From assembly GCA_937903155.1 (NCBI GenBank), contig CALCZU010000040.1:1-17478 (forward strand): 17,478 nucleotides of DNA. Direction: 5' to 3'. Of this stretch, positions 6,225 through 13,424 are shown in pieces (the stretch's first letter is position 1; each line of letters begins with the position of its first letter). This DNA is from an uncultured Bdellovibrionales bacterium. GTDB lineage: Bacteria > Bdellovibrionota > FAC87 > UBA2466. Position numbers and translations under genes: made by a program. The notes below the pieces were generated by a model. That model was not told the DNA's origin, ran no database searches, and was given only the letters and a program-made list of their open reading frames with translations.

Positions 6225-7878
6225 TATTACCCAAGCGTTCAAGAACGCCGGACGTGTGAAAGAAATCGTCTCGGTACTGGTCAGGCATGGGTTTTTAGAA
6301 GTCGTCAACCGGATGAAGCTAAGACGCTTTTTACCGACGACAACCAAAGCAAACGAGCAATCAGCAAGCCTTCCCGTCCCGGAGCGCTTGAGAATGGTGT
6401 TTGAAGAACTGGGAACTACCTTTATAAAACTTGGACAAGTGCTCGCTTTGCGCTCGGACCTTTTGCCCGAGTTATACACCGACGAATTTCAGAAACTCCA
6501 AGACGATGTGCCCGGAGTTCCCTTTCCCGAAATTAAAAAGTTTTTAGAAAGCGAATTTAAAAAGCCGCTCGAAGAAATCTTCGCAGAGTTTGAGGAGAAG
6601 CCCTTGGCTGCGGCTTCCGTTGCCCAAGTGCATGGAGCAAAACTAAAGACAGGTGAGCTCGTCGCGGTAAAAATCCAAAGGCCTGGGATTGATAAAGTCA
6701 TTCAGAATGACGTTTCGATTTTAAAAGGGCTTGCTTACCTTTTAGAAACTTATGTCCCTGAAGTCGCTCCCTTCAACCCGCAAGGGATGGTGGATGAATT
6801 TTTTAAGACGATTCTCTACGAACTCGATTTCCGCGTCGAAGCGAATAACATCAAAAAAATTAAAAATAATTTAAAAGACTTGAGCAAAGTCGAAATCCCT
6901 CTGGTCTATTCGGATTTCTCGACCAGTAAAGTTTTGGTACTCGAGAGATTCGAAGGCATCCGTTTTTCGGATAGAGACGCCATTATCAAAAATGGAATCA
7001 AGCCGATGGAAATCATTGAATCGGGCTGCGATGCTTTCTTCCATATGGTGATGAAGGACGGAATTTTTCACGGGGACTTGCACCCCGGAAACTTGTTCGT
7101 CTTAAACAGCGGAAAAATCGGAATCATTGATTTCGGAATCGTCGGCCGTTTAAGTAAACGCGTCCAGAATAGCATCATTACGATGTTTATTGCCATCATG
7201 GACGAAGATTACGAAAGCTTAGCGAGCGAGTATCTGATGCTCTGCCCGACGACCCATGAAGTGGACGTCAATCAGCTTCAAAAAGATTTAATGGATACGA
7301 TTTCGCCTTACGTAGGAATGTCGTTAGGAGAAGTGAATGTCGGCGTGATTTTACTGCGCTCGACCGGCATCGCGGCTCGCCATCACCTCGTTGTTCCTCG
7401 TGAGCTCATGCTTTTATTTAAGGCGCTCGTCACCATGGACGGCCTCGGCAAAAAGCTCGATCCGAATTTTGACATTCTTCAGCTCGGTAACCGACTTGCG
7501 AAGCAAGTTCTCTCCACTCGCTACAGTAAAGATCGATTGACTCGAGATGTGATGGTTCTTGGAAGAGATTTACAGGACACCCTTGAGACTTTTCCTAGGC
7601 TTTTAAAAAGGTACTTAAGAACTTGGTCGCTCAATAATTTCGCACGCGAAATTAAAAGCAAGCAGCTTGAAGAAACCAATGTCGTTTTGAGAACAGGAAT
7701 TTATTTCGGATTTTTAGCCATGAGCAGTTTTAGTTTTATGGCACTCGGCATTGCTCTTTTGCATCTGAATCAAGGTGCAATTATTTTTGACGTCTCTCTC
7801 TGGGGTCTATTATCCTTATTGTTCGGAGTTTTTCTCTCCCTACACGGATTATGGGCATTCAGAGGGCTTAAGAAGTGA
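6199..7878 (+). CDS. ubiB: UbiB/ABC1/ADCK-family atypical kinase
   Basis: The 559-residue length and motifs match the UbiB/COQ8 family of atypical kinase/ATPases that support ubiquinone synthesis and lipid handling at the inner membrane. Visible are the KxGQ-type segment FIKLGQVLALRSDLLP (75-90), the Ala-rich loop LAAASVAQVHGA (136-147) that replaces the usual Gly-rich loop, VAVKIQRPG with K158, ELDF (208-211), the catalytic-loop HGDLHPGN (291-298), and IIDFG with D311. Two C-terminal hydrophobic helices (about 499-523 and 529-555) form the membrane anchor. The start lies 26 nt inside the end of rnr with no clear ribosome site, suggesting translational coupling; a GTG about 18 codons later is possible. 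The last 4 nt overlap the START-like gene. No ubiquinone or menaquinone biosynthesis gene is nearby, so the exact role is inferred from the family. Confidence 0.93.
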   Translation: MKVISTANNITQAFKNAGRVKEIVSVLVRHGFLEVVNRMKLRRFLPTTTKANEQSASLPVPERLRMVFEELGTTFIKLGQVLALRSDLLPELYTDEFQKLQDDVPGVPFPEIKKFLESEFKKPLEEIFAEFEEKPLAAASVAQVHGAKLKTGELVAVKIQRPGIDKVIQNDVSILKGLAYLLETYVPEVAPFNPQGMVDEFFKTILYELDFRVEANNIKKIKNNLKDLSKVEIPLVYSDFSTSKVLVLERFEGIRFSDRDAIIKNGIKPMEIIESGCDAFFHMVMKDGIFHGDLHPGNLFVLNSGKIGIIDFGIVGRLSKRVQNSIITMFIAIMDEDYESLASEYLMLCPTTHEVDVNQLQKDLMDTISPYVGMSLGEVNVGVILLRSTGIAARHHLVVPRELMLLFKALVTMDGLGKKLDPNFDILQLGNRLAKQVLSTRYSKDRLTRDVMVLGRDLQDTLETFPRLLKRYLRTWSLNNFAREIKSKQLEETNVVLRTGIYFGFLAMSSFSFMALGIALLHLNQGAIIFDVSLWGLLSLLFGVFLSLHGLWAFRGLKK

Positions 7879-8573
7879 AAAAAGTTTTTCTCGCGTTACT
7901 CATTTGCGTTTCAGGATTCGCAGCCGACACCCTTCCCCTGCTCGCCATCGAACCCGACGAGCAAATCCTTTTGAAACTCGCCGAAGTCTTTAAAGGAAAA
8001 AATCCGGAATATTACGAACGCAAAATCAAACGCGTCGGCGATAACACCATCCAATTCGACGGATACATCTCCATCGATGCCGACCGCAAAATCGCTCCTA
8101 AAATCTTAAGCGATATTTCAAAGTACAACGACTGGGCTCTCACAAATATCAACAAAGCTCCCGGAAGCACTCGCAATTACATTCTAAAAATCTTTCAATT
8201 CATCTGGGATCCCACCGAACCCAAAATGCTCCGGCCCGAATTTATGATTGATCTTCCCGGGTTCAGAAAAGTTTCCAGCCGAAAATTTAATACGACGATT
8301 CAACAATCCGGCGACATCTTTACCCTGATGGGAGAAGCCCCAGACGATCCCACCTCCTATATCGAACGCGCCGTTTGTCTTTTAAAAATGTTCCCGACCC
8401 CCAATGTTTCCGATCGGGTCTGGCTGTACTTAAGCGCTCGAGTCAAACTCAGATATTGGCTTCTCTACGAAGCCCTCCCCACAAAACTCCTCGAAAAAGA
8501 ATCCATGGAACGCATCCAAGTCGTCCTCGACAACTACTCAACACAGGAAGAAAAACTCAAAAAATCAAAATAG
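7875..8573 (+). CDS. Exported START/SRPBCC-like protein
   Basis: This 232-residue product starts with a clear signal peptide (MKKVFLALLICVSGFA, cleavage before ADT). The body looks like a START/SRPBCC helix-grip fold: an early ISIDADRKIAPKILSDISKYNDWA block, where proteins of this fold usually have the first strand and the helix with a Tyr-x-x-Trp signature, then strands, and a long C-terminal helix (about 195-225) that would close the cavity. Such proteins bind lipids or other hydrophobic ligands. The call rests on pattern and is moderate. The GTG start overlaps the UbiB-like stop in a GTGA, so the two are tightly coupled. In mitochondria the START-type protein COQ10 works in the same quinone pathway as the UbiB homologue COQ8, which makes the pairing suggestive. 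Confidence 0.65.
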   Translation: MKKVFLALLICVSGFAADTLPLLAIEPDEQILLKLAEVFKGKNPEYYERKIKRVGDNTIQFDGYISIDADRKIAPKILSDISKYNDWALTNINKAPGSTRNYILKIFQFIWDPTEPKMLRPEFMIDLPGFRKVSSRKFNTTIQQSGDIFTLMGEAPDDPTSYIERAVCLLKMFPTPNVSDRVWLYLSARVKLRYWLLYEALPTKLLEKESMERIQVVLDNYSTQEEKLKKSK

Positions 8574-8642
8574 GTTAATCTTAATTTTAATCTTTAGATC
8601 GAATGATTAACCTTAAGACGAAGATTAACCTTAGTGTCTTAA
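8572..8642. repeat. AT-rich direct and inverted repeats between convergent genes
   Basis: AGGTTAATCTT (8572-8582) is a perfect inverted copy of AAGATTAACCT (8621-8631). GATTAACCTTA occurs twice as a direct repeat, at 8605 and 8623, 18 nt apart. TTAAGAC (8613-8619) pairs with GTCTTAA (8636-8642). The array fills the gap between the START-like gene and the convergent GNAT gene, so it may end transcription from both sides, but it is AT-rich and lacks the GC-rich stem of a standard intrinsic terminator. Confidence 0.5.
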
Positions 8643-9688
8643 ATCGAATCAAAACCCCAGAGGAAAAATGGCAACTCGGGATGATTCTTTGGGGTCCCAC
8701 CTTCGCCAAACACAAGTTTCAGAAGTTCTTGGTCGTTGCGGATAAAATGTTCGTCTTTGCCGAAGAAGAGGCCGTTTTTTTCGCGGTTCCAGGAGTAGGC
8801 AATATTCTGGCGTTTTAAGAAATTTTCGTAAAGACTCATGAGGAGCGTGCGATCTAAAACTTTCATCAAACCTACGACACCTTCCCACTTTTCGACTGCA
8901 AACTGTTTGAGTGGGTTTAAATCGATTGCAGCGGGAGAAATCAGTGTGAGTGGCGTTTGTTTGTAAATTTTTCTTTGGCAGTAAGCAACAATTTGGGTAA
9001 CGCCTTGGATATCTCCGCCCCATTCGTGAATGTAATTTTTGAAATCAACGCCCTTGTTGATAACGACGTAAGATTTGACGCCCGACGAGTCTGCCCACAC
9101 GTAGACTTTTGCGAGGGGTGTTTTTAAGAGGAGTTTCTGTTCTTCTAGGGAACGATCGATTTTGAGTTCGTGTCTTTGATAGAGTCGCCAGATGTGCGCA
9201 ACATCTTGGGAAGTCGCTTCGCGAACTCCGTCGAGCATATCCGGAACGCTTTCCATCGAAAATTTGAGATCGAGTTCACGACCAATTCGGTAAAAACCCA
9301 AAGGATAATAAAATTGTTCGTTGTCTGACCACAGAAGACTGACCATGCATCCGCGCGATCGCATTTCGTCGAAAGCTTTTTTCATGAGGCGACTCGCGTA
9401 TCCCTGCCCTCTGAAATCTTTTCGGGTTGCGACGGAACCGACGACTCCCATTTTCATTCGGTAATTCGCACTTTGAAATTCTCGGATGACGTACGCCGCA
9501 TGCGATACGATCTCTTCACCCTGCGTTATAATCAGTGAATCTCCCCCGGGAAATTCGCTGAACATCGCTGGATACTCGGCCTCGATTGAAAACTCCGACT
9601 GAGATCGCAGTTCTTGATTGAGAAACGAAATGATCTTTTCGGAAGAGACTGAACTCGCTTTTTGAATTTGGATTTCGGTTGTCATCAT
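8639..9688 (-). CDS. GNAT-family N-acetyltransferase, tandem-domain (Eis-like layout)
   Basis: This 349-residue protein has a clear GNAT domain in its first 140 residues. The acetyl-CoA loop is seen in RKDFRGQGYASRLM (89-102), preceded by the strand MGVVGSVAT and followed by a helix and an FYYPLGFYRIG segment, as in many GNAT enzymes. The second half (about 145-349) looks like a degenerate second GNAT domain plus a small C-terminal part, the layout of Eis-like acetyltransferases. It would transfer an acetyl group from acetyl-CoA to an amine; the substrate is not evident. The protein is cytoplasmic. The ATG at 9688 is followed at once by another ATG, and no ribosome site is visible upstream. 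The gene converges on the START-like gene and is divergent from the carboxypeptidase gene. Confidence 0.88.
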   Translation of the reverse strand: MMTTEIQIQKASSVSSEKIISFLNQELRSQSEFSIEAEYPAMFSEFPGGDSLIITQGEEIVSHAAYVIREFQSANYRMKMGVVGSVATRKDFRGQGYASRLMKKAFDEMRSRGCMVSLLWSDNEQFYYPLGFYRIGRELDLKFSMESVPDMLDGVREATSQDVAHIWRLYQRHELKIDRSLEEQKLLLKTPLAKVYVWADSSGVKSYVVINKGVDFKNYIHEWGGDIQGVTQIVAYCQRKIYKQTPLTLISPAAIDLNPLKQFAVEKWEGVVGLMKVLDRTLLMSLYENFLKRQNIAYSWNREKNGLFFGKDEHFIRNDQELLKLVFGEGGTPKNHPELPFFLWGFDSI

Positions 9689-9699
9689 CTCGAATACAA

Positions 9700-9728
9700 A
9701 TGATAACGTTTTGTCGTCGTTTTATCCA
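9700..9728 (-). promoter_or_regulatory. Candidate promoter of the GNAT gene
   Basis: On the minus strand, TGGATA (9723-9728, 4 of 6) and TATCAT (9700-9705, 5 of 6) are 17 nt apart. The transcript would begin about 3-6 nt before the ATG at 9688, so translation would be leaderless or nearly so, which agrees with the missing ribosome site. Confidence 0.4.
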
Positions 9729-9744
9729 GTTCCAGAAAAAAAGA

Positions 9745-9773
9745 TCTACAAATAGTTTTTATCTGAATATAAT
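9745..9773 (+). promoter_or_regulatory. Candidate promoter of the carboxypeptidase gene
   Basis: A perfect -10 box TATAAT (9768-9773) is preceded by TCTACA (9745-9750, 4 of 6 matches to the -35) with a 17-nt spacer. It leaves a leader of about 75 nt ending in a strong ribosome site (GGAGG, 9844-9848). Confidence 0.6.
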
Positions 9774-9843
9774 GACTCTTAGTTCAAGCACTTTTTTCAT
9801 ATCCCGTTCAGTTTAGAGAAGTCTCGCAGTTAACCCCTAGTCC

Positions 9844-9848
9844 GGAGG
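9844..9848 (+). promoter_or_regulatory. Ribosome binding site fixing the carboxypeptidase GTG start
   Basis: GGAGG lies 5 nt before the GTG at 9854, which makes this non-ATG start well supported. Confidence 0.7.
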
Positions 9849-9853
9849 TAGGC

Positions 9854-10750
9854 GTGAAGCTTATCAAACTTTCCATTCTCTCTCTTATTAGTGTTCAACT
9901 CTTTGCCGTTCCCACAGGTCGGTATAAATCCGTCGTGGATAGACTGAATCAATTGCAGGCTGCGCACCCTGGCTTCAGTCAGACATTTAGTATTGGAAAA
10001 AATGATGACGGCGAAGACATCATTGCGATTCGGATTAGCACGACTCCCGCACAAGTCGATCCTTCAAAGGTCGGGCATTTAGTCGTCTCTACTCATCATG
10101 GAAACGAACTCGCAGCCCCCGAATTTACCCTTGAGTTCGTAAAGAATATTTTAAACCGTTACGAAAGCAAAAACCTCTATCGAGGAGAGCTCTCGGAAAC
10201 GGAATGGACGATTATTCCCGTCTTAAATATCTCAGGCTACAACGCCGGAAGCCGTTACGAAAAAGGAAAAGATCCCAATCGCGACTATCCCGGACCTTGC
10301 ATCAGTGCGACGGGCGGCAAGTTAGGCAGCATTCGAACATTGATGAATTTTGTCACGACAAGGACCTTTTCGGGCAGTCTCACAGTGCACGGTTACGCGG
10401 GCGCTTTAACTTATCCTTGGGGAGTTTCGGTCGGAAATACTCACACCAAAGACCACAACTTATTTGACCAAATCACCCGGAAATCGGCTGAACAGAATGG
10501 TTACCGCCACGGCACATCGACCGATATCGTCTATCCCTGCGATGGTGCGTTTGAAGATTACGTCTATTGGAAACACGGAATGTGGTCGCTCTTACTTGAA
10601 TTAAAAGATGGATCGAAAAACGACATCGCCAAAACCGTAAAAGCCATCGATGTGTATTTCGATCAACTTGATTCCTCACCGAGCACACAGCACACGTTTA
10701 ATACTCAGTGCTCGCGTCAAGAAATGGTTGCGGATTTAAGATTCGAATAA
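9854..10750 (+). CDS. Secreted M14-family zinc carboxypeptidase
   Basis: A signal peptide covers residues 1-18 (cleavage after LFA). The M14 zinc site is complete: STHHGNE gives H82 and E85 (HxxE), and LTVHGYAG gives the third ligand H179. N142 and R143 in DPNRDYPG match the substrate-carboxylate binding pair of carboxypeptidase A, Y187 in TYPWG lies near the usual position of the flexible Tyr, and E249 in LLLELKD matches the general-base Glu. At 298 residues it has no propeptide and no accessory domain. The product should remove C-terminal residues from peptides, or trim peptidoglycan stem peptides, in the periplasm or outside the cell; the substrate is unknown. A good promoter and ribosome site precede it, and it appears monocistronic, converging on the lipid kinase gene with 4 nt between the stops. 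Confidence 0.92.
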   Translation: MKLIKLSILSLISVQLFAVPTGRYKSVVDRLNQLQAAHPGFSQTFSIGKNDDGEDIIAIRISTTPAQVDPSKVGHLVVSTHHGNELAAPEFTLEFVKNILNRYESKNLYRGELSETEWTIIPVLNISGYNAGSRYEKGKDPNRDYPGPCISATGGKLGSIRTLMNFVTTRTFSGSLTVHGYAGALTYPWGVSVGNTHTKDHNLFDQITRKSAEQNGYRHGTSTDIVYPCDGAFEDYVYWKHGMWSLLLELKDGSKNDIAKTVKAIDVYFDQLDSSPSTQHTFNTQCSRQEMVADLRFE

Positions 10751-10754
10751 GGGG

Positions 10755-11471
10755 TTAAAAGGAAAGAATTCCGAGCGATCCAATCAAAGACAATAAAACG
10801 GCCGAGAAAACCGGAATCGTAAAGTTGTCATCGATGGGAGCAGGAATGAGTTCCGCAGTCACGCTCACGAGACCGCCAATTAAACCGATGGTTAAGGCGG
10901 TTTCAGCAGCGTGGTTTAAATAACCCATTGCAAATAAGAAACTCGCGGCTCCGCAGAGTAAAAAATTAGCGAAAGCGCCTTCTAGACTCTTTTTGCCGAT
11001 GAGCTTGTGCTTGCCATAAAGACTGCCGATAATGGCCGCAATCGGATCACCCAAGGCTAAGAACAAGACCGAGAGAAGAACGACAGGTTTGGAAAAAAAG
11101 GCGACGCTCACCAACATCCCTAAAATGTAAAACGAATTTGCGGTCATGCCGTTGAGCTCTTCTCTTCGCATGAGTTTTCCGAACAAAGCCATCGCCAGGC
11201 TATTCACTTTAGGTGAACGCAAACGGAGAAGATCTAAACCGACCCAAACGCCACCTACTCCAAGCAAAAGCGCTACGGCCTGGCCTTGGGTTAAAACAAA
11301 AGCATAAAGCGAAAAGCACAGAAGGCCCATCATCATGTGATAGAGCTTGCGTTCGAGATGAGGCAGCGAGCGTTCACGGCCCAGAATGGAGGACTTAATC
11401 GCCCGCAACTCAGGTCTGGGTTGTGCGGTCACGCCCGTAAGAGAAAGAACCATTGCTAAAGTTTCACGCAT
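10755..11471 (-). CDS. Dolichol kinase/SEC59-family membrane protein (CTP-dependent lipid kinase-like)
   Basis: This multi-spanning membrane protein (238 residues from the ATG at 11471) has the marks of the SEC59/dolichol kinase family, which also includes phytol kinase and the CTP-dependent diacylglycerol kinase Dgk1. LERKLYH (39-45) leads into the first helix, LGDPIAAIIGSLYG (140-153) with GKKSLEGA (159-166) forms the likely nucleotide site, and AELIPAPIDDNFTIP (206-220) is the conserved C-terminal block. It probably phosphorylates a lipid alcohol or diacylglycerol at the inner membrane, using CTP; the substrate cannot be read from sequence. The frame is also open to a TTG at 11513, but AAGG lies 5 nt before the ATG at 11471, so that start is used. 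No obvious partner gene is adjacent. Confidence 0.82.
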   Translation of the reverse strand: MRETLAMVLSLTGVTAQPRPELRAIKSSILGRERSLPHLERKLYHMMMGLLCFSLYAFVLTQGQAVALLLGVGGVWVGLDLLRLRSPKVNSLAMALFGKLMRREELNGMTANSFYILGMLVSVAFFSKPVVLLSVLFLALGDPIAAIIGSLYGKHKLIGKKSLEGAFANFLLCGAASFLFAMGYLNHAAETALTIGLIGGLVSVTAELIPAPIDDNFTIPVFSAVLLSLIGSLGILSF

Positions 11472-11598
11472 AGTGGCCTTATATACAGCAAGCCCAGTGC
11501 CGAGTCCTAACAATTTCCTAACATTCTATAACCCATTGTAATCACAACAATAAACCATGACAATTTGCAGCATTTCTGTGGGGACGGAGGTCGATTTC

Positions 11599-11616
11599 TG
11601 CGTAAGTCCTTACGCA
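11599..11616. repeat. 18-bp near-perfect palindrome
   Basis: TGCGTAAG (11599-11606) and CTTACGCA (11609-11616) are exact inverted copies around a 2-nt centre. As RNA, a 7-bp stem with a 4-nt loop would form. No T-run follows on either strand, so it is not a standard terminator; an operator or a processing hairpin is possible. It lies about 130 nt upstream of the lipid kinase start and about 190 nt beyond the end of cpoB. Confidence 0.5.
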
Positions 11617-11660
11617 CTGGAGAGGGGAAATTACGCGGTCGAAAGGTCCTGTAAATGTCG

Positions 11661-11788
11661 GTCGTTGCGAGGAGCCGTAGGCGACGAAGCAATCTCGCCG
11701 AACATGAGCGCTCTTTTGCAGAGAGACTGCTTCCGTCTCCGCAAAAGCTGCGCCGGACAAGTCGTCGCCTATGGGTCCTCGCAACGAC
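11661..11788. repeat. Long dispersed palindromic repeat, complete copy (128 bp)
   Basis: The outer arms 11661-11685 and 11764-11788 are inverted copies with 2 mismatches in 25. Inside, GAAGCAATCTC (11686-11696) is mirrored by GAGACTGCTTC (11723-11733) with one mismatch, and a Gln/Cys-free, non-coding centre contains GAGCGCTCTTTTGC (11706-11719). The first 38 nt are identical to 17404-17441. There is no open reading frame of interest inside. It resembles REP/BIME- or MITE-type elements. Standing 16 nt beyond the cpoB stop, it could also end or stabilise the pal-operon mRNA. Confidence 0.8.
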
Positions 11789-11803
11789 TGCTGTTTAATC
11801 CAC

Positions 11804-12499
11804 TTACTTCAACTTTTTGAGGTCCGATTTCGCTTTGGCGGCAAAGGCGGTTTTGGGGAACTTTTCGATTACTTCTTGGAAGAAAAGTCTCGCTTCTGAT
11901 TTCTTCCCCATCGATTTGAAGGCCTGAGCCTGATGATAAGTCGCTTCTGGAACCAGCGCATCTTTGGGGAAACTCTTCTTGTACTCCCCAAATTCAAGCG
12001 CTGCCGAAGCATAGTCTTGGTTCGAGTAAAGCGACTGAGCCATGAGGAATTGAGTCTTCTTCCCTTCCTCTCCTTTGGGATTCACGTGAATGACTTCTCT
12101 CGCCATTTCGACCGCCTCGTCGTACTTTTTCTCTTCGTGAAGTTTTTTCACAGCCTCATAGCTGGCTTTGGTTTTCACTTCGCGGGTACGAGATTCCTCG
12201 GCCACAATTTTCTGTTCGAGCGCCTGAACACGCGCCGTCAAAACCATAATTTCCTTTTTGAACTCTTCACTATCGCGCAGTCTGGCCTGAGTTTGTTCTT
12301 CGATGGCGCTGTGAAGTTTCGCTGCTTCCCCTCGAACTTCATCCACAGACGCCGAAAGATCGGCTTTGTCTGAGCGCGACGTATTCACTTCGGCTTTGAG
12401 TCTTTCAAGTTCTTGCTCACGACGAATATCTGATTTCGTATTACACGCAGAAAAAATGAGAGCGCTCATCGCGATAAAAAAGCAAAAAATATTTTTCAT
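11804..12499 (-). CDS. cpoB: CpoB/YbgF-like lipoprotein with coiled coil and TPRs
   Basis: The N-terminus is a lipoprotein signal ending in FSAC (Cys19). Residues about 25-115 are a charged, heptad-rich coiled coil, and residues about 115-231 form TPR units (for example AVKKLHEEKKYDEAVEMA, then two more copies ending in FPKTAFAAKAKSDLKKLK). This is the layout of CpoB/YbgF, the periplasmic protein that works with Tol-Pal to coordinate outer-membrane constriction and peptidoglycan synthesis during division. The lipobox differs from Escherichia coli CpoB, which has a cleaved signal peptide, so this version should be membrane-tethered. It is last in a three-gene operon with pal; its ATG shares one base with the preceding stop (TAATG). 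The canonical operon also has tolB, which is not seen here. Confidence 0.9.
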   Translation of the reverse strand: MKNIFCFFIAMSALIFSACNTKSDIRREQELERLKAEVNTSRSDKADLSASVDEVRGEAAKLHSAIEEQTQARLRDSEEFKKEIMVLTARVQALEQKIVAEESRTREVKTKASYEAVKKLHEEKKYDEAVEMAREVIHVNPKGEEGKKTQFLMAQSLYSNQDYASAALEFGEYKKSFPKDALVPEATYHQAQAFKSMGKKSEARLFFQEVIEKFPKTAFAAKAKSDLKKLK

Positions 12500-12882
12500 T
12501 ATTCGGGTCCCTCAGGCCCAGGGTAGTTAGGATTTCCCTGATACTCGTGTCCGGGGACGGAACCCGGCAGCGGAGCTTTGCCATCTGTTTTGGATTTCAC
12601 TTGATTTTGCTTTAGCAGAGAGTGGTACTCAGCCTGCTCTGCGAGAATTCTTGCTTGATTTGCAAATTTTTTACAGGAATCGAAATAACCTTCATTGAAA
12701 TCTTTTTTCGCGCGTAAATAAAAATTCTCCGCTTGTCGAAACTGATCGGTCGCAAGAGAATCGGCCCGCGCTTTTTGCGCCGCTTTGATCGCCACATCTG
12801 CGAGGGCCAGATCAACAACGGGGCGCTGAGTGCAGGCCCCGATGCTCATCAATATAAGAATCGTAAAAAATGTTCTTAGCAT
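12499..12882 (-). CDS. Small lipoprotein, DUF4398-like, between pal and cpoB
   Basis: This 127-residue product has a lipoprotein signal with lipobox SIGAC (Cys17). Residues about 25-90 form an Ala-rich helical hairpin, with the spacing of small residues (AIKAAQKARADSLA, then AENFYLRAKKDF, then FANQARILAEQAEY) typical of DUF4398 proteins, which often stand beside OmpA/Pal-family genes. The C-terminal 30 residues are rich in Pro and Gly and probably disordered. Its ATG overlaps the pal stop by one base and its stop overlaps the cpoB ATG by one base, so all three should be translated together in near-equal amounts. That places it as a likely accessory of the Pal/CpoB outer-membrane machinery; no biochemical role is known to me. 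Confidence 0.82.
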   Translation of the reverse strand: MLRTFFTILILMSIGACTQRPVVDLALADVAIKAAQKARADSLATDQFRQAENFYLRAKKDFNEGYFDSCKKFANQARILAEQAEYHSLLKQNQVKSKTDGKAPLPGSVPGHEYQGNPNYPGPEGPE

Positions 12883-13418
12883 TATTTACTGAGTAAGATA
12901 AAAGCCGCGCGGCGGTTTCTAGACCAAGCGGATTCATCGTGTCCAGGCTCTTGTGGACGTTCTTCGCCGTAACTGATCGTATCGATTCGGCTTCTCGAAA
13001 CACCCATTTTGACTAAGAAGGCTTTTGCAGCGTTCGCTCTGCGATCCCCTAAAGCCATATTGTATTCGTTTGTGCCTCTTTCGTCGCAATGTCCTTCGAT
13101 TTGGATGCGAGCCGAAGAATTTTGCTTCATCCATTCGCCGTTTGCTTTTAAAGCACCACGCGCATCGCCTCTTAAATTAAAGCTATCGTAGTCGAAGTAA
13201 ACCGTTTGCAAGTCGCTCGAGACAAGTCCCGAGTCACCGGCATTGCCCAAATTTCCACTTTCAACTCCCGATGGGGAAGCTGAACCTGAATTGCCTGTCG
13301 GACTCATGATAGGTTCATCGGAAACAACATCTTTTTTACTGCAAGCATTGAAAGCCAAAATCATGGCCATAAAAATAAACGAGATTGAGATAATACGTAG
13401 TTGACGCAGAACTGTCAT
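12882..13418 (-). CDS. pal: Peptidoglycan-associated lipoprotein Pal
   Basis: The lipoprotein signal ends in AFNAC (Cys26). A Gly/Ser/Asn-rich linker (about 39-66) leads to an OmpA-like peptidoglycan-binding domain (71-178) that begins TVYFDYDSF and contains the Pal signature GHCDERGTNEYNMALGDRRA (109-128), with the Asp and Arg expected to hold diaminopimelate. The family tethers the outer membrane to peptidoglycan and works with TolB and CpoB at the division site. A strong AAGGAG lies 6 nt before the ATG at 13418, which fixes the start against an internal ATG 16 codons later. It is the first gene of the pal, small lipoprotein, cpoB operon and is divergent from the glycosyltransferase gene across about 120 bp. 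I could not pick a convincing promoter for it in that gap. Confidence 0.95.
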   Translation of the reverse strand: MTVLRQLRIISISFIFMAMILAFNACSKKDVVSDEPIMSPTGNSGSASPSGVESGNLGNAGDSGLVSSDLQTVYFDYDSFNLRGDARGALKANGEWMKQNSSARIQIEGHCDERGTNEYNMALGDRRANAAKAFLVKMGVSRSRIDTISYGEERPQEPGHDESAWSRNRRAAFILLSK

Positions 13419-13424
13419 GGTGCA

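Larger units (their letters stand above)
11472..11803. other. Gene-free stretch of about 330 bp with palindromes
   Basis: No supported gene was found here. A frame open from 11557 to 11820 runs straight through palindromic repeats and overlaps the end of cpoB, so it is not believed. The stretch holds an 18-bp hairpin palindrome at 11599-11616 and a long palindromic repeat at 11661-11788, both described separately. Confidence 0.6.

Noticed and set aside
11661..11788. CRISPR array or insertion sequence
   Set aside because: There are no regularly spaced direct repeats with unique spacers and no transposase frame; the structure is a single palindrome.
11557..11820. Plus-strand open frame of 87 codons across the gene-free stretch
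   Set aside because: It is made of palindromic repeat and the antisense end of cpoB, has no ribosome site and no recognisable protein pattern.
11933..12373. Plus-strand open frame of 146 codons antisense to cpoB
   Set aside because: The opposite strand has a lipobox, coiled coil and TPRs in a coherent operon; the antisense product is Phe/Arg-rich with no domain pattern.
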